Program-made: the position numbers and the translations under genes
Part shown: piece after piece, positions 21,253 to 31,440 of the stretch
Layout: each line of letters starts with the position of its first letter
Numbering within the stretch: the first letter of the stretch is position 1
Notes under the pieces: generated by a model
The model's input: the letters and a program-made list of their open reading frames with translations, nothing else
Database searches by the model: none
Told to the model about the DNA's origin: nothing
Assembly (NCBI RefSeq): GCF_028275115.1
Contig: NZ_JAQCNH010000024.1
Coordinates: 1-61,418 of the forward strand
Source of the DNA: Halorientalis sp.
GTDB taxonomy: Archaea > Halobacteriota > Halobacteria > Halobacteriales > Haloarculaceae
Length of the DNA: 61,418 bases
Reading direction: 5' to 3'

Positions 21253-21870
21253 AACGCGACGACTGTGTAGTGAACGCACAGAACGAGAGCAACCGTCACT
21301 GCGCGTATCGAGTTCAGAAAGAGGTGGGGGATGGTGGGGGTGGCACAGAAATCCGTGGCAAAAACGACGAAAAGTATATGAAACTATCGCTCACCGAAAC
21401 CGAACAAACGTTTCGGAGGCCTGCCACGCTCTGTCGGGGATTTACTATCGCGGTCATCAGCCCCGTCGCGGTCGTGCTGACGAACACGACCTGAGTATGC
21501 CGGACGACGTCGGCCGAACCGGTGACCGCCACGAGCCTCAGTGGCCAGGCAGCCGCGAGTCACAATTCCGGGTCGTCTCCGTCCAGCAGGATTAAAACCG
21601 CCGAAATCCGGCACTGTTGCCGGGCCCTCGAGTCCCGCCGGAACGGCGGCTCTGCTCTCCGACGGTGCGTTTTCTCCGACCTCTGGCATCGAACGTCTCG
21701 GTTTGTCGTGAGGTCGGTACCGCCCGGCACGACTGTTTTGCCGGTGTCCGGTCTCGCCCGTCGCTCGGGCGTGTTCATCGGGGCCGAACCACCGCAGTAC
21801 CGGCGTGTCAGTCATCAGTTCTGATAACTACGGAGGAAGGCTTAGTACTGGCACAGCACTTACTTTGATA
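21253..21870. other. 618-bp stretch without a confident gene
   Basis: No reading frame here shows a recognisable domain. The longest frames overlap each other on opposite strands and read as high-GC noise. A 38-codon ORF at 21378-21494 (MKLSLTETEQ...) has one weakly hydrophobic stretch. An AT-richer patch lies at about 21355-21385, with a G-rich run just before it. The right end should contain the promoter of the transducer gene: cttagtac is centred 25 nt before the ATG at 21871. It may include decayed genes or long regulatory sequence for the photoreceptor operon. Confidence 0.5.
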
Positions 21871-24174
21871 ATGGCAGCGGATCGGGACACACTTTTACCG
21901 GCCTTCGTCAGCGAGCGATACGCGAGGCGACTCGGAATCGCGCTGGCGCTCGCCATCTTCGTAGTGGTCGTTTCAGGGGCTGTAATCAACGCACAGGCGC
22001 AGGAGACTCTTCGGGACGACGTTCAGGAACAGCTAGTGACGAACGGAGAAACGCGCGCACAGCAACTCGACACTTGGATGAGCTCGGTTAAAAACAGCGC
22101 CCGCACGACCGGCGAACTACCGGTGTTCGAGACCGGCGATCGGACGGCGATCAACAACGCACTCGAGTCGCGGGTCACGGACGACCGGGTCCCACAGGAC
22201 GTAGTCGCCGTTCACTATCTGAACACGTCGAGTATGACCTTCGAGGCGAGTTCGAACGAGCAGTTCGTCGGCGTCAGCCCGGCCGAGCAGGGCGCGCCGT
22301 TCGCCGACGATCCACCGAACTTCGAGAGCGCCTCGGACGTGTACGTCTCCGAACCGTTCAGGGTTCCAATCGTCGATCACCCGATCCTGGCGGTCGTGAC
22401 GCCCGTTCCAGGTGTGGAGGACAGGGCACTCGTGTACATGACTGACCTGGCAGGCCGGACCCAAACTCTCTCGGACGCAAAGGGAGACACAACCACCGTC
22501 GTCGTCAACGAGCAGGGCCGGTACGTCGCCCATCCGAACACGTCGAGGATCATGAGCGAACACACCGGTATGAGCGGTGAGATGCAGTTCATGGAGCGGG
22601 AGATGCACGGCGAGCGGATCGTGATGGGAATGGCCGGTATGTCCAGCCAGGACTGGATCGTGATGGTCCACAGTCCGGCCGAACAGGCCTACGCGCTCGG
22701 CGATCAGATCAGCTCCGATCTGATCGGGCTGATTCTACTCGCCGTCATCAACCTCGGACTGGTCGGGGTGACCATCGGGAGCGGGACGGCCGTCTCGCTG
22801 CGTCGGCTGGCCGGCCGGGCCGAGACGATGGCGGACGGGAACCTAGACGTGGACCTGCAGTCGGTCCGTAACGACGAGATCGGGACGCTCTACGAGTCGT
22901 TCGACCGGATGCGCGAGTCACTCCGGTCGAAGATTCGGGAGACAGAGGCGGCGACGGCGGAAGCACAGACGGCCAAACAAGAGGCCGAGCAGGCTCGCCA
23001 GGACGCCGAGCGCGAGCGCGAGGACGCTCAGAGTATGAACGCTCAGCTCCAGCGGAAAGCCGAGGAGTACGGGGCCGTTCTCGGGGCCGTCGCGGACGGT
23101 GACCTCACCGCGCGGGCCGACACCGACACCGAAAACGATGCGATGGCGGACATCGGCGTGGCGATCAACAAGGCGATCACCGACATCGAGGCGACCGTCG
23201 CAAACACACAGGCGTTCGCCGACAACGTCCTCCGGTCGAGTCGGGAGGTCGACGAGAGCGCCGCGTCAGTCGAAGCGGCTAGCCAGCAGGTTCGGGAGTC
23301 GATCGGGGAGATCTACGACGGTGCGAGCGAACAGTCCGACTCGCTACAGGGCGCCGCCAGCGAGATGGAGAGCCTCTCGGCCACGGCCGAAGAGGTCGCC
23401 TCCTCGGCTCAGGAGGTCGCAGACACCTCCCAGAAGGCCGCCGAGGTCGGCGAGACCGGACGAGAGGCCGCACGAGAAGCCATCCAGGGTATGAGTGCTA
23501 TCGAAGCCGAGACCGACCGTACCGTCGAGGAGATGAGCGCTCTCGACGACGAACTCTCCGAGATCGGCGACATCGTGGGCGTGATCACCGAAATCGTCGA
23601 GCAGACGAACATGCTGGCACTCAACGCCTCCATCGAGGCCGCCCGGGCCGGTGAGGCGGGTGAAGGGTTCGCCGTCGTCGCGGACGAGGTCAAACAGCTG
23701 GCCGAGGAGACCAAAGACGCCGCGAGCGATATCGAACAACGAATCGACCGCGTCCAGAGCCAGGCCGGCGACACCGTCGAGACGATGGAACAGACCCAGG
23801 ACCGGATTACCGACGGCGTGGCGACGGTCGAAGACGCCGTCGACGCGCTGGAAACCATCGTCGAGTACACGGAGGAACTCGACACGGGTATCCAAGAGAT
23901 CGACGACGCGACGGCCGAACAGGCACGGACTGCACAGGAGGTGATGGGAACGATCGACCATCTGACGGCGATCAGCCAGCAAACCTCCTCGGAGGCCAAC
24001 ACGGTGGCCGAAGCGGCCGACGAACAGACCGACTCCATCGACGAGGTCGGGATGAACGCGGAAGCGCTCCAGGCGCGAGCCCAGGAGCTGTCGAACCTCC
24101 TCTCTCGGTTCGAGGCCGAAGCACTCAATGCGGCTGCAGGACGCTCGAACAACCGCGCGACGACTGACGACTAA
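21871..24174 (+). CDS. htr: Sensory rhodopsin transducer (Htr, methyl-accepting type)
   Basis: 767 residues. A first membrane helix (about 21-42) leads to an extracellular Cache-like domain (about 45-280), then a second helix (282-304), HAMP (305-360), a linker coiled coil, a second HAMP-like segment (about 425-475) and the MCP signalling hairpin with tip sequence [21 protein letters not shown]. The layout resembles the HtrII of Halobacterium, in which the outer domain also senses a chemical. The rhodopsin gene starts two bases after its stop, which is the standard htr-sop order. It should relay light, and probably a ligand, to CheA. The start ATG lies about 25 nt after a TATA-like cttagtac. 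Confidence 0.93.
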   Translation: MAADRDTLLPAFVSERYARRLGIALALAIFVVVVSGAVINAQAQETLRDDVQEQLVTNGETRAQQLDTWMSSVKNSARTTGELPVFETGDRTAINNALESRVTDDRVPQDVVAVHYLNTSSMTFEASSNEQFVGVSPAEQGAPFADDPPNFESASDVYVSEPFRVPIVDHPILAVVTPVPGVEDRALVYMTDLAGRTQTLSDAKGDTTTVVVNEQGRYVAHPNTSRIMSEHTGMSGEMQFMEREMHGERIVMGMAGMSSQDWIVMVHSPAEQAYALGDQISSDLIGLILLAVINLGLVGVTIGSGTAVSLRRLAGRAETMADGNLDVDLQSVRNDEIGTLYESFDRMRESLRSKIRETEAATAEAQTAKQEAEQARQDAEREREDAQSMNAQLQRKAEEYGAVLGAVADGDLTARADTDTENDAMADIGVAINKAITDIEATVANTQAFADNVLRSSREVDESAASVEAASQQVRESIGEIYDGASEQSDSLQGAASEMESLSATAEEVASSAQEVADTSQKAAEVGETGREAAREAIQGMSAIEAETDRTVEEMSALDDELSEIGDIVGVITEIVEQTNMLALNASIEAARAGEAGEGFAVVADEVKQLAEETKDAASDIEQRIDRVQSQAGDTVETMEQTQDRITDGVATVEDAVDALETIVEYTEELDTGIQEIDDATAEQARTAQEVMGTIDHLTAISQQTSSEANTVAEAADEQTDSIDEVGMNAEALQARAQELSNLLSRFEAEALNAAAGRSNNRATTDD

Positions 24175-24176
24175 CA

Positions 24177-24890
24177 ATGACCGAAATTACAACCTGGTTC
24201 CAGCTCGGGACGCTCGGACTGATCGGCGGGACACTCGCGATGGGGTACGCAATGTGGCGCGTGCCCGGCGAGAACGCCCGTGAGGACTGGCTGCTGATCG
24301 GCGTCGGTGCTATCGCCGCTGTCGCGTACGCCCTGCTGTCGACGGAAATCCTGACGATTCAAGCCGCGGACGGCCACACGGTGTATCTCGTCCGCTACAT
24401 CGACTGGCTGGTGACCACGCCGATGCACGTGGCGTACCTCGCCTTGCTCGTCGGCGTCACCGGGCGGTACCTCTGGGAAGTGTCGGTCGTACAGGCAGCG
24501 ACGATCGCCCTCGGGCTCGGCGGTTCTATGGCCGACGGCCCGCTGAAGTGGCTCCTGTTCGGGGCCGGTAGCCTGGGGTTTCTCCGCGTGCTCTACGTGC
24601 TGTACGGACCGGTCAGCGACGCGGCCCGCGCCAAGACCGAGGCGGTAGCCGGGACGTACCGAACGCTGTTGAATTTCATCGCGGTTCTGTGGCTGATCTA
24701 CCCGGTCGTCTGGCTCCTGGCACAGAGCGGGCTCAACTTCCTAGACCTGGAGACACAGGCGCTCGTCATCTCGTACATCGACGTTGCCGCGAAGGTCGGG
24801 TTCGGGCTGATCGCGCTGAACGGTCGTGCGGTCGCGTCGCTGGTCACTGACACAGAACCGGAGGCTGGGGAGCCGTCGGCGGCGGACTGA
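24177..24890 (+). CDS. sop: Sensory rhodopsin (type I microbial opsin)
   Basis: 237 residues, seven helices. Retinal-pocket residues are R73, D76 (counter-ion) and T80 in RYIDWLVTTP, Y175 in LIYPVVWL, D202, and the Schiff-base K206 in YIDVAAKVGFG. The proton-donor position of bacteriorhodopsin (Asp96) is Y87, so it is a sensor, not a pump. It pairs with the transducer gene two bases upstream. The position of the SRII signalling threonine next to the lysine is A205, and the SRI histidine position in helix F is Phe (F167). It therefore fits neither classical SRI nor SRII and may be closer to SRM-like rhodopsins. Confidence 0.95.
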   Translation: MTEITTWFQLGTLGLIGGTLAMGYAMWRVPGENAREDWLLIGVGAIAAVAYALLSTEILTIQAADGHTVYLVRYIDWLVTTPMHVAYLALLVGVTGRYLWEVSVVQAATIALGLGGSMADGPLKWLLFGAGSLGFLRVLYVLYGPVSDAARAKTEAVAGTYRTLLNFIAVLWLIYPVVWLLAQSGLNFLDLETQALVISYIDVAAKVGFGLIALNGRAVASLVTDTEPEAGEPSAAD

Positions 24891-24900
24891 GAGGGGGGTT

Positions 24901-25869
24901 CTACCGGACGCCGATCGCTTCGATCTGTTCCTGGTAGCGGTTTCGGATGGTGACCTCGGTGACCTGTGCCACGTCGGCGACCTCGCGCTGCGTTTTCTTC
25001 TCGTTACAGAGCAACGAGGCAGCGTAGATGGCGGCGGCCGCGTAGCCGGTCGGTGACTTCCCCGAGAGCAGACCCTTCTCGGCAGTCTCGTCGATTATCT
25101 CGTTTGCTTTCGACTGGACCTCCTCGGAGAGGTTCAGGTCCGAGGCGAACCGAGGCACGTACTGTTTGGGGTCGACCGGTTCCATCTTCAGGCTGAGCTC
25201 CTGTGCGACGTACCGGTAGGTGCGGCCGATCTCCTTCTGGTCGACTCGGGACACGTCGGAGACCTCCTCGAGGGAACGTGGGATTCCTTCCTGCCGACAG
25301 GCGGCGTACAGGCAGGACGTGGCGACACCTTCGATGGAGCGGCCACGAATGAGGTCTTCGTTCAGTGCTCGCCGATAGATGACGGAGGCGACCTCCCGTA
25401 CGGACCTGGGAACCCCGAGAGCCGAGGCCATCCGGTCGATCTCCGAGAGCGCGAACTGGAGGTTGCGCTCGCCGGCGTCTTTCGTCCGGATTCGTTCCTG
25501 CCACTTCCGCAGCCGGTGCATCTGACTTCGCTTCTCCGAGGACAGCGACTGACCGTAGGCGTCTTTGTCTTTCCAGTCGATCTGGGTGGTCAGTCCCTTG
25601 TCGTGCATCGTCTGTGTCGTCGGCGCGCCCACGCGGGACTTGTTCTGTCGCTCGCTGTGGTTGAACGCGCGCCACTCGGGACCCCGGTCGATGTTCTCTT
25701 CCTCGATCACCAGTCCGCAGTCCTCACAGACGATTTCACCCCCGTCAGCGCTCGAAACCAGATTTGCTGACTCACACTCGGGGCAACTCTGCATCTCCTC
25801 GTCGTCCCCGGTCTCTTTCTCGGTCGCTCGGTCCTGCTCGCGCTCCCGCTGGCGACTCGGACGAACCAT
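24901..25869 (-). CDS. tfb: Transcription initiation factor IIB (TFB), copy 1
   Basis: 322 residues. The N-terminal zinc ribbon is CPECES...CEDCG, followed by the B-finger/linker [19 protein letters not shown] and two cyclin folds (about 120-215 and 225-315). The second fold ends with the BRE-contacting helix [14 protein letters not shown]. It recruits RNA polymerase to TBP-TATA complexes. The start MVRPSRQ was chosen because a TATA box lies about 30 nt upstream. It is convergent with the sensory rhodopsin gene. A second TFB lies at 53284-54264; haloarchaea use several TFBs for condition-specific programmes. Confidence 0.97.
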   Translation of the reverse strand: MVRPSRQREREQDRATEKETGDDEEMQSCPECESANLVSSADGGEIVCEDCGLVIEEENIDRGPEWRAFNHSERQNKSRVGAPTTQTMHDKGLTTQIDWKDKDAYGQSLSSEKRSQMHRLRKWQERIRTKDAGERNLQFALSEIDRMASALGVPRSVREVASVIYRRALNEDLIRGRSIEGVATSCLYAACRQEGIPRSLEEVSDVSRVDQKEIGRTYRYVAQELSLKMEPVDPKQYVPRFASDLNLSEEVQSKANEIIDETAEKGLLSGKSPTGYAAAAIYAASLLCNEKKTQREVADVAQVTEVTIRNRYQEQIEAIGVR

Positions 25870-25894
25870 CGTTCTTATATAGAACAAGCAGGAG

Positions 25895-25906
25895 CATATA
25901 AATACC
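25895..25906 (-). promoter_or_regulatory. BRE/TATA of tfb copy 1
   Basis: On the minus strand gaaggg followed by tatttatatg is centred 30 nt before the ATG at 25869. It predicts a leaderless or very short leader mRNA. A second TATA-like ctatataag lies too near the start codon to serve it. Confidence 0.6.
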
Positions 25907-26045
25907 CTTCGGTACGTCAGCCAACTGGAACGAACTCCCTGCCTGTCACGGGTCCCAGCGGGAGTATATCGGGAGTAGACGTCCGCATGCGGCCGATTTA
26001 CTGCACGAAAAGTTTACGTCCACGGACAAAAATGTCTGCTGATAA

Positions 26046-26699
26046 ATGGAGGATCATCGGGTGCTCGGGGTGGGGATGCTGATAATCGCTGTGCTGTTGT
26101 TGGCGAATCCGCTGTACGTTTATCAGAATCCGGACGAGGTGAACGAGGTACGAGTGTTCGACTCGTACAACGGGACGACCGCGGCGAACTACAGTTACGA
26201 GAACCTGTCCGACCCTGCACAGGACCTCGTCGACCGGGCACGAAGAGCCGGGTCTGGCCGAATCACCTTCCGCGGCGACGAGAACCGGCCGGCGGAGTTC
26301 ACGTTCGTCCAGGCGGACCGGGCGGTCCGCGTCGAGGGCGAAGTCTATCGGATCGAGCGCGGCGACGAGCAGTTCCACGTCTGGACGCTGAGTCGGCCGG
26401 AGTTTAGCACCGAGTCGAACCGGTCGCAGGGCCTGCTCGGACTCGGGTTCGTTCTCGCGGCCATGGGCGCACTCTACGTCTGGCGACCGCAGCCACTCGA
26501 CATCGGTGGCGGCATGACGAGCGCCGGTGTCCTCCTGCTCGTGTTCAACCTCGACTACCGGTACACGGAACTGCTCGGTGGGTTGAGCTTCCTCGGCGGG
26601 TGGATCGTCATCCTCCTGATACTCATAGCCGCCATCGTCAGTCTGGGCTATCTGTTCTACCGAACGATGCGAGAGCGGCGGCTGGCCGGCGAGTTCTGA
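26046..26699 (+). CDS. Multi-helix membrane protein of unknown function
   Basis: 217 residues. One N-terminal helix (about 8-26) is followed by an extracellular-looking domain of about 110 residues rich in Asp and Glu (YNGTTAANYSYENLSDPAQDL...), then three helices at about 138-156, 163-178 and 182-205, and a basic C-terminus (MRERRLAGEF). The outer domain has no cysteines and no obvious catalytic motif. The gene is divergent from tfb copy 1 and stands alone. Haloarchaeal relatives are likely but no function is known to me. Confidence 0.75.
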   Translation: MEDHRVLGVGMLIIAVLLLANPLYVYQNPDEVNEVRVFDSYNGTTAANYSYENLSDPAQDLVDRARRAGSGRITFRGDENRPAEFTFVQADRAVRVEGEVYRIERGDEQFHVWTLSRPEFSTESNRSQGLLGLGFVLAAMGALYVWRPQPLDIGGGMTSAGVLLLVFNLDYRYTELLGGLSFLGGWIVILLILIAAIVSLGYLFYRTMRERRLAGEF

Positions 26700-27020
26700 G
26701 GCCGGGTTGCCAGCAGCGACCGGCCGGTCGCGTCGGTAAACGGCGGGAACTGACCGGTCGGTGTACGACGAGCGATCAAAAGTGGGTGGGAAACGGGGGG
26801 TGGGAAGGTGGGGTGTGGCACTGTTACGTGCCAGCACGAAGTGATACGTCTCTATTTGATTTCAATGCTGGGTTCAAATTATCACTATTGAATTTATGCA
26901 TAACCACAAATAATAGGGCGAGTGGGTGACGGATCGGCACCTGAGACGCGTCGGAGCGTGGAGACAGCGGATAGAGACCGTGTGGATTTAAGCGGTTTGC
27001 GGGCACGGTTGACGGTGGTA
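26700..27020. other. 321-bp intergenic region upstream of sucC
   Basis: No gene was found. The segment 26848-26925 is strikingly AT-rich for this genome (tttgatttcaatgctggg... through aaataataggg) and includes short inverted copies of ttcaa/ttgaa around 26872-26890. It could be a promoter upstream element or a terminator for the membrane protein gene. The sucC promoter lies at the right end. Confidence 0.5.
26985..26992 (+). promoter_or_regulatory. TATA box of sucCD
   Basis: The sequence gatttaag is centred about 32 nt upstream of the sucC ATG at 27021 and predicts a short leader of a few bases. Confidence 0.5.
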
Positions 27021-28166
27021 ATGAAGCTCCACGAGTACCAGGCAAAACGGGTCTTCGCGGACGCAGGGGTTCCCACCCCCGACGCGGAGCTCGCAGAGAC
27101 CGTCGACGCGGCGGTCGACGCGGCCGAGCGCATCGGCTATCCGGTCGCAATCAAGGCACAGGTACAGGTCGGCGGGCGCGGCAAGGCCGGCGGAATCGAG
27201 CTCGTCGACGACGCCGAGGAAGCCCGCGAGGCCGCCGACGCGATCCTCGGGATGGACCTCAAAGGCTATCTCGTCGACCGCGTGCTGGTCGAGGAAGCCG
27301 TCGACTTCACCAACGAACTGTACGTCGGTGTCACGATGGACCGCGGCGAGGGCAAACCCGTCGCCATGGTCTCGACACGCGGCGGCGTCGACATCGAAGC
27401 GGTTGCAACCGAGGACCCAGACGCTATCGCCCGCGAACACGTCGACCCGGCGTTCGGTATGCACCCCTATCAGGCTCGCAAAGCCGTCTACGACGCCGGC
27501 GTCGACCGAACGGTCGCGAACGACGTCGCTGGTGTCCTGACGACGCTGTACGACCTCTGGGCGGCGAAAGACGGCTCCGACGCGGAGATCAACCCCCTCA
27601 TGATTACCGCGGACGACGAGGTCATCGCCGCGGACGCGGTGATGAACATCGACGGTGACGCGTTGTTCCGCCAGCCAGATCTCGCCGAAATGCAGGAAGA
27701 GGCCGCCGAGGATGGCCTCGAAGCGAAGGCCAACGACTACGGCTTCGACTACGTCAGTCTCGACGGCAGCGTTGGCATCATCGGTAACGGCGCGGGACTG
27801 GTAATGACGACACTCGACATAGTCGATTATTACGGCGGCCAGCCTGCCAACTTCCTCGACATCGGTGGTGGGGCGAAGGCCGAGCGCGTCACGAACGCTC
27901 TAGACATGGTGTTTTCCGACGAGAACGTCGACGCCGTCGTATTCAATATCTTCGGTGGCATCACCCGCGGCGACGAAGTGGCACGGGGAATCAACGAGGC
28001 TCTGGAGGCCTTTGACGAGATTCCTAAGCGGGTCGTCGTCCGACTCGCCGGCACCAACGCCGAGGAGGGCATGGAGATTCTGAACACGGACCTCGTGACC
28101 GTCGAGAGGACGCTCGAGGACGCCGTTCAGCGCGCGGTCGAATACGCGGAGGAAGATTCAGCATGA
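27021..28166 (+). CDS. sucC: Succinyl-CoA synthetase (ADP-forming) beta subunit
   Basis: 381 residues. The start is the classic [20 protein letters not shown]. An ATP-grasp domain ([17 protein letters not shown], and [18 protein letters not shown] near residue 190-205) is followed by the ligase domain with [12 protein letters not shown] and [14 protein letters not shown] near residue 310-320. With SucD it interconverts succinyl-CoA and succinate with ATP formation in the TCA cycle, and it also receives succinyl-CoA produced from propionyl-CoA. sucD lies downstream on the same strand, separated by an unusual 73-bp junction. Confidence 0.97.
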   Translation: MKLHEYQAKRVFADAGVPTPDAELAETVDAAVDAAERIGYPVAIKAQVQVGGRGKAGGIELVDDAEEAREAADAILGMDLKGYLVDRVLVEEAVDFTNELYVGVTMDRGEGKPVAMVSTRGGVDIEAVATEDPDAIAREHVDPAFGMHPYQARKAVYDAGVDRTVANDVAGVLTTLYDLWAAKDGSDAEINPLMITADDEVIAADAVMNIDGDALFRQPDLAEMQEEAAEDGLEAKANDYGFDYVSLDGSVGIIGNGAGLVMTTLDIVDYYGGQPANFLDIGGGAKAERVTNALDMVFSDENVDAVVFNIFGGITRGDEVARGINEALEAFDEIPKRVVVRLAGTNAEEGMEILNTDLVTVERTLEDAVQRAVEYAEEDSA

Positions 28167-28243
28167 GTTCTGTTACACGCTCGCTCACCGGTGGTTCGCT
28201 CCCGAGTATCGACCGCACGCTCGCCACGGGGTGGTTCGCGTGA
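28163..28243 (+). other. 26-codon ORF linking sucC and sucD
   Basis: An ATG overlaps the sucC stop (ATGA) and opens a 26-residue frame ([20 protein letters not shown]...) whose TGA overlaps the GTG start of sucD (GTGA). Translation could therefore pass from sucC through this short ORF to sucD by termination-reinitiation. In most haloarchaea sucD directly follows sucC. It may encode nothing useful and simply be the trace of an insertion. Confidence 0.35.
28177..28239 (+). repeat. Imperfect 23-nt direct repeat in the sucC-sucD junction
   Basis: Copies at 28177-28199 and 28217-28239 share acgctcgc at the left and ggtggttcgc (or gggtggttcgc) at the right, with about 18 of 23 positions identical and a 40-nt period. 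Both lie within the inserted-looking junction, and the second abuts the sucD start. Confidence 0.55.
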
Positions 28244-29109
28244 GTGTCCTCGTCGACGAAGAGACGCGCGTCGTGGTGCAGGGTATCACGGGTGGGGAAG
28301 GGAAGTTCCACACCGAACAGATGCTCGACTACGGCACGAACGTCGTCGCCGGCGCGGTGCCGGGCAAAGGCGGCCAGAACGTCGCCGGCGTGCCCGTCTA
28401 CGACACTGTCGGCGAGGCGGCCCGAGAGGAAAACGCCAACGCGGCCGTCGTATTCGTGCCGCCCGCGTTCGCGGCCGACGCCTGTTTCGAGGCGCTGGAC
28501 GCCCCCGTCGACCTCGTGGTCGCCATCACCGAGGGCATCCCGACCCAGGACATGAGCAGGGTTTACCGCAAACTGCAGGAGACCGACACCCACCTCGTCG
28601 GCCCGAACTGTCCCGGCGTCATCACCCCCGGCGTCGCCAAACTCGGCATCCTGCCGGGTAACATTTTTTCGTCGGGTAACGTCGGCCTGGTCTCGCGGTC
28701 GGGCACCCTGACTTACCAGGTCGTCGACAACCTCACCGAACGTGGCCTCGGTCAGACCACCGCCATCGGTATCGGCGGCGACCCGATTATCGGGACGGAC
28801 TTCGTCGATACTCTCGAACTGTTCGAGGCCGACCCAGACACCCACGCTATCGTCATGTGCGGCGAGATTGGCGGCGAAGACGAGGAGGAGGCCGCCCGGT
28901 ACATCGGCCAGAACATGGACACCCCTGTCGTCGGCTTTATTGCCGGTCGGACGGCCCCACCGGGCAAGCGAATGGGTCACGCCGGGGCCATCGTCTCCGG
29001 GAGCGGGACCGGAACTGCACAATCGAAGATCGACGCGCTGGAAAACGCTGGCACACCCGTCGGTGACACCCCCGAGGAAGTCGCCGACCACATCGCGGAC
29101 ATCGTGTAA
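28240..29109 (+). CDS. sucD: Succinyl-CoA synthetase alpha subunit
   Basis: 289 residues, starting at a GTG as (M)[20 protein letters not shown], which matches the usual SucD N-terminus. An in-frame GTG nine bases earlier is a possible alternative. The CoA-binding Rossmann domain has [14 protein letters not shown] and VPGKGGQ, PNCPGVI follows, and the phosphorylated active-site histidine is in [11 protein letters not shown] near residue 248. It forms the heterotetramer with SucC. The gene ends about 100 bp before the histidine kinase gene. Confidence 0.96.
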   Translation: MSVLVDEETRVVVQGITGGEGKFHTEQMLDYGTNVVAGAVPGKGGQNVAGVPVYDTVGEAAREENANAAVVFVPPAFAADACFEALDAPVDLVVAITEGIPTQDMSRVYRKLQETDTHLVGPNCPGVITPGVAKLGILPGNIFSSGNVGLVSRSGTLTYQVVDNLTERGLGQTTAIGIGGDPIIGTDFVDTLELFEADPDTHAIVMCGEIGGEDEEEAARYIGQNMDTPVVGFIAGRTAPPGKRMGHAGAIVSGSGTGTAQSKIDALENAGTPVGDTPEEVADHIADIV

Positions 29110-29214
29110 GCCCGCACCCCAGTTTCCGTCCCGGGTCGGTCACGTCCGAGCGCGCTGAAAGTTTCCGGTAGTTTTAGGTGATAGATTAACAATCTGGTTA
29201 CCAATTGAAGCATC

Positions 29215-31440
29215 ATGACAGCCTCGTTTGTAGAGTCGCTTTCGGTCGTGGCGGTTGGGACCGACGACCGGTTGCTGAACGTGGCCACGTCCCGTGTCGC
29301 CTCGTCGGGAGCGGCAGACGTCGAGACCGTCGTAACCGGGGCCGAAGCACTGACGCACGTCCCGGACGCCGATTGCTTGGTGACGACGTATGCGCTCCCC
29401 GACACTGACGGCGTCGCGTTGACCGAGCGACTCCGTTCGGAGTATCCCGACTTTCCGGTGGTTCTGGTCACCGACCAGCCCGACGACAGGGTCGCGAGCG
29501 AGGCTATCAGCGCCGGTGTGACAAACTACGTCAGGCGCGACGGGACGAATCCGCCCGAGGCACTGGCCACGGCCATCGCCGATGGCGTCGAAAGTTACGA
29601 GAGCAGGCAGGCTCTACGCGAGAGCGAACAGCGCTACCGGACGCTGGTCGAGCGCAGTCACGACGGTATCTACATCTATCAGGACGACCAGCTCCTGTTC
29701 GTCAACGACCGGATTTCCGAGATCACCGGCTACGACACAGACGAACTGTACGAGATGGACATCTGGGACCTGGTCCACCCCGAAGACAGAGCGTGGGTGA
29801 AATCGGTCGGCGCCCGTCGTCGCCGTTCCGGCGACGAGGCGCCCAACACATACGAGGCCAGGGTCCTGCGCGAGGACGACGAGACCAGACACCTGGAGTT
29901 TTCGGTCCAGACGACGAGGTACAATGGCAAGGCAGCCGTACTGGGGTCGGTCCGTGACGTGACAGAGCGCCGCCGTCAGGAGCGGGAGCTCGCCGAGACC
30001 AAAGCGTTCACCGAGACGATTCTGGACACCCTCGAGGACGTGATTTTCGTGTTCTCGCTGAATGGCGGACTGGTGCGCTGGAACGACCAGCTCTGTGCGG
30101 TGACCGGCTACACCGACGCGGAACTAAACGAGATGGACGCCCTCGACCTGCTCCCCGAGGAGCATTACGACGAGGCCGTCCAGAAGGTCCGCGATGCCGT
30201 CACGACCGGGAGTGCGGTGATCGAGGCCGAAGTTCGAACCAAGGACGGACGGCGGCTCCCCTTCGAGTTCCGGGGCGCACCACTGTTCGACGAGGACGGC
30301 AAAATCGACGCTATCGCGGGTGTCGCCCGGGACATCAGCGACCGCCTGGCCCGCGAGGAGGAGCTCGTTCAGTACCAGACTATCGTCGAAGCCGTCGGGG
30401 ACGCCGTGTATACGCTCGACGAGCGGGGGCAGATTACCTTCGTCAACGACGCTCTGCTGTCGGTGACGGGCTATCGGGAGGAGGAACTGCTCGGCGAGTT
30501 CGTCGGGAAAGTGATGCGCCGGCAGGACGTGGAGACGGCTCGCGAACTCATCACAGAGCTACTCGAAAGCGAGGAGCGAACGCGTGCTACCTTCGAGATG
30601 GAGGCCATCGGCAGGGACGGCTCACACCACGCCTGCGAGGACAACATGGCGCTTCTCATGTCCGACGGGGAGTTCCGCGGGACTGCGGGCGTCGTCCGAG
30701 ACGTCTCCCAACGAAAGGCCCGCGAACAGCAGTTGCGTCGCCAGAACGAGCGCCTCGACCGGTTCGCTTCGGTCGTCTCTCACGACCTCCGCAACCCGTT
30801 GAACGTCATCCTGGGCCGGGTCGAAATCGCGCGAGAGCGGCCAGGCGAGGAGCACCTCGACGCCATCGAGCGGTCAGCGTCGCGGATGCAGCGAATGATC
30901 GACGACCTGCTGACGCTGGCCCGAGACGGACAGACAGTCGGCGAGATGGAGCCGGTAGACCTGGAGTCGGCAGCACGGCGTGCCTGGCGGAACGTCGAGA
31001 CCTACGAGGCGTCGCTCCACCTCGAAGACGACCTCGGGGTGCTTCGAGCCGACCACGCCAGGTTGGCGTCCCTGCTGGAGAACCTCTTTCGCAACGCGGT
31101 CGAACACGGCGGGGAGACGGTCACCGTCTCAATCGGTTCAATCTGTGACGCGGAGAGTGCCGCCGACGGCGGGCAGGCAGAGTCGGGCTTCTACGTCGAG
31201 GACGATGGGCCGGGGATTCCGGACTCGCAGCGTGACGACGTGTTCGACTCGGGCTACTCGACGTCCGACGAGGGGACCGGTCTCGGGCTGGTGATCGTCC
31301 GGGACATCGTAGAGGCCCACGGCTGGACCCTCCGGGTGACCGCGAGCGAAGCGAGCGGTGGCTCGGGGCAAAAACAGCGTGAATCCGCCTCCGGAGCGCG
31401 GTTCGAGGTCTTCGGTATCGACTGGACCGACGGTAAGTAG
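29215..31440 (+). CDS. PAS sensor histidine kinase with N-terminal pseudo-receiver
   Basis: 741 residues. Residues 8-120 have a CheY-like fold, but the phosphoacceptor position is T58 (DCLVTTYALPDTDG) instead of Asp, so it is a pseudo-receiver. Three PAS domains follow at about 138-255, 262-378 and 385-505. HisKA has H523 in VVSHDLRNPLN, and the ATPase domain has NLFRNAVEHGG, DDGPGIPDSQ and GTGLGLVIV. There are no membrane helices, so it senses a cytoplasmic cue. No partner response regulator is adjacent. The start ATG follows AT-rich sequence with gattaac about 30 nt upstream. Confidence 0.94.
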   Translation: MTASFVESLSVVAVGTDDRLLNVATSRVASSGAADVETVVTGAEALTHVPDADCLVTTYALPDTDGVALTERLRSEYPDFPVVLVTDQPDDRVASEAISAGVTNYVRRDGTNPPEALATAIADGVESYESRQALRESEQRYRTLVERSHDGIYIYQDDQLLFVNDRISEITGYDTDELYEMDIWDLVHPEDRAWVKSVGARRRRSGDEAPNTYEARVLREDDETRHLEFSVQTTRYNGKAAVLGSVRDVTERRRQERELAETKAFTETILDTLEDVIFVFSLNGGLVRWNDQLCAVTGYTDAELNEMDALDLLPEEHYDEAVQKVRDAVTTGSAVIEAEVRTKDGRRLPFEFRGAPLFDEDGKIDAIAGVARDISDRLAREEELVQYQTIVEAVGDAVYTLDERGQITFVNDALLSVTGYREEELLGEFVGKVMRRQDVETARELITELLESEERTRATFEMEAIGRDGSHHACEDNMALLMSDGEFRGTAGVVRDVSQRKAREQQLRRQNERLDRFASVVSHDLRNPLNVILGRVEIARERPGEEHLDAIERSASRMQRMIDDLLTLARDGQTVGEMEPVDLESAARRAWRNVETYEASLHLEDDLGVLRADHARLASLLENLFRNAVEHGGETVTVSIGSICDAESAADGGQAESGFYVEDDGPGIPDSQRDDVFDSGYSTSDEGTGLGLVIVRDIVEAHGWTLRVTASEASGGSGQKQRESASGARFEVFGIDWTDGK

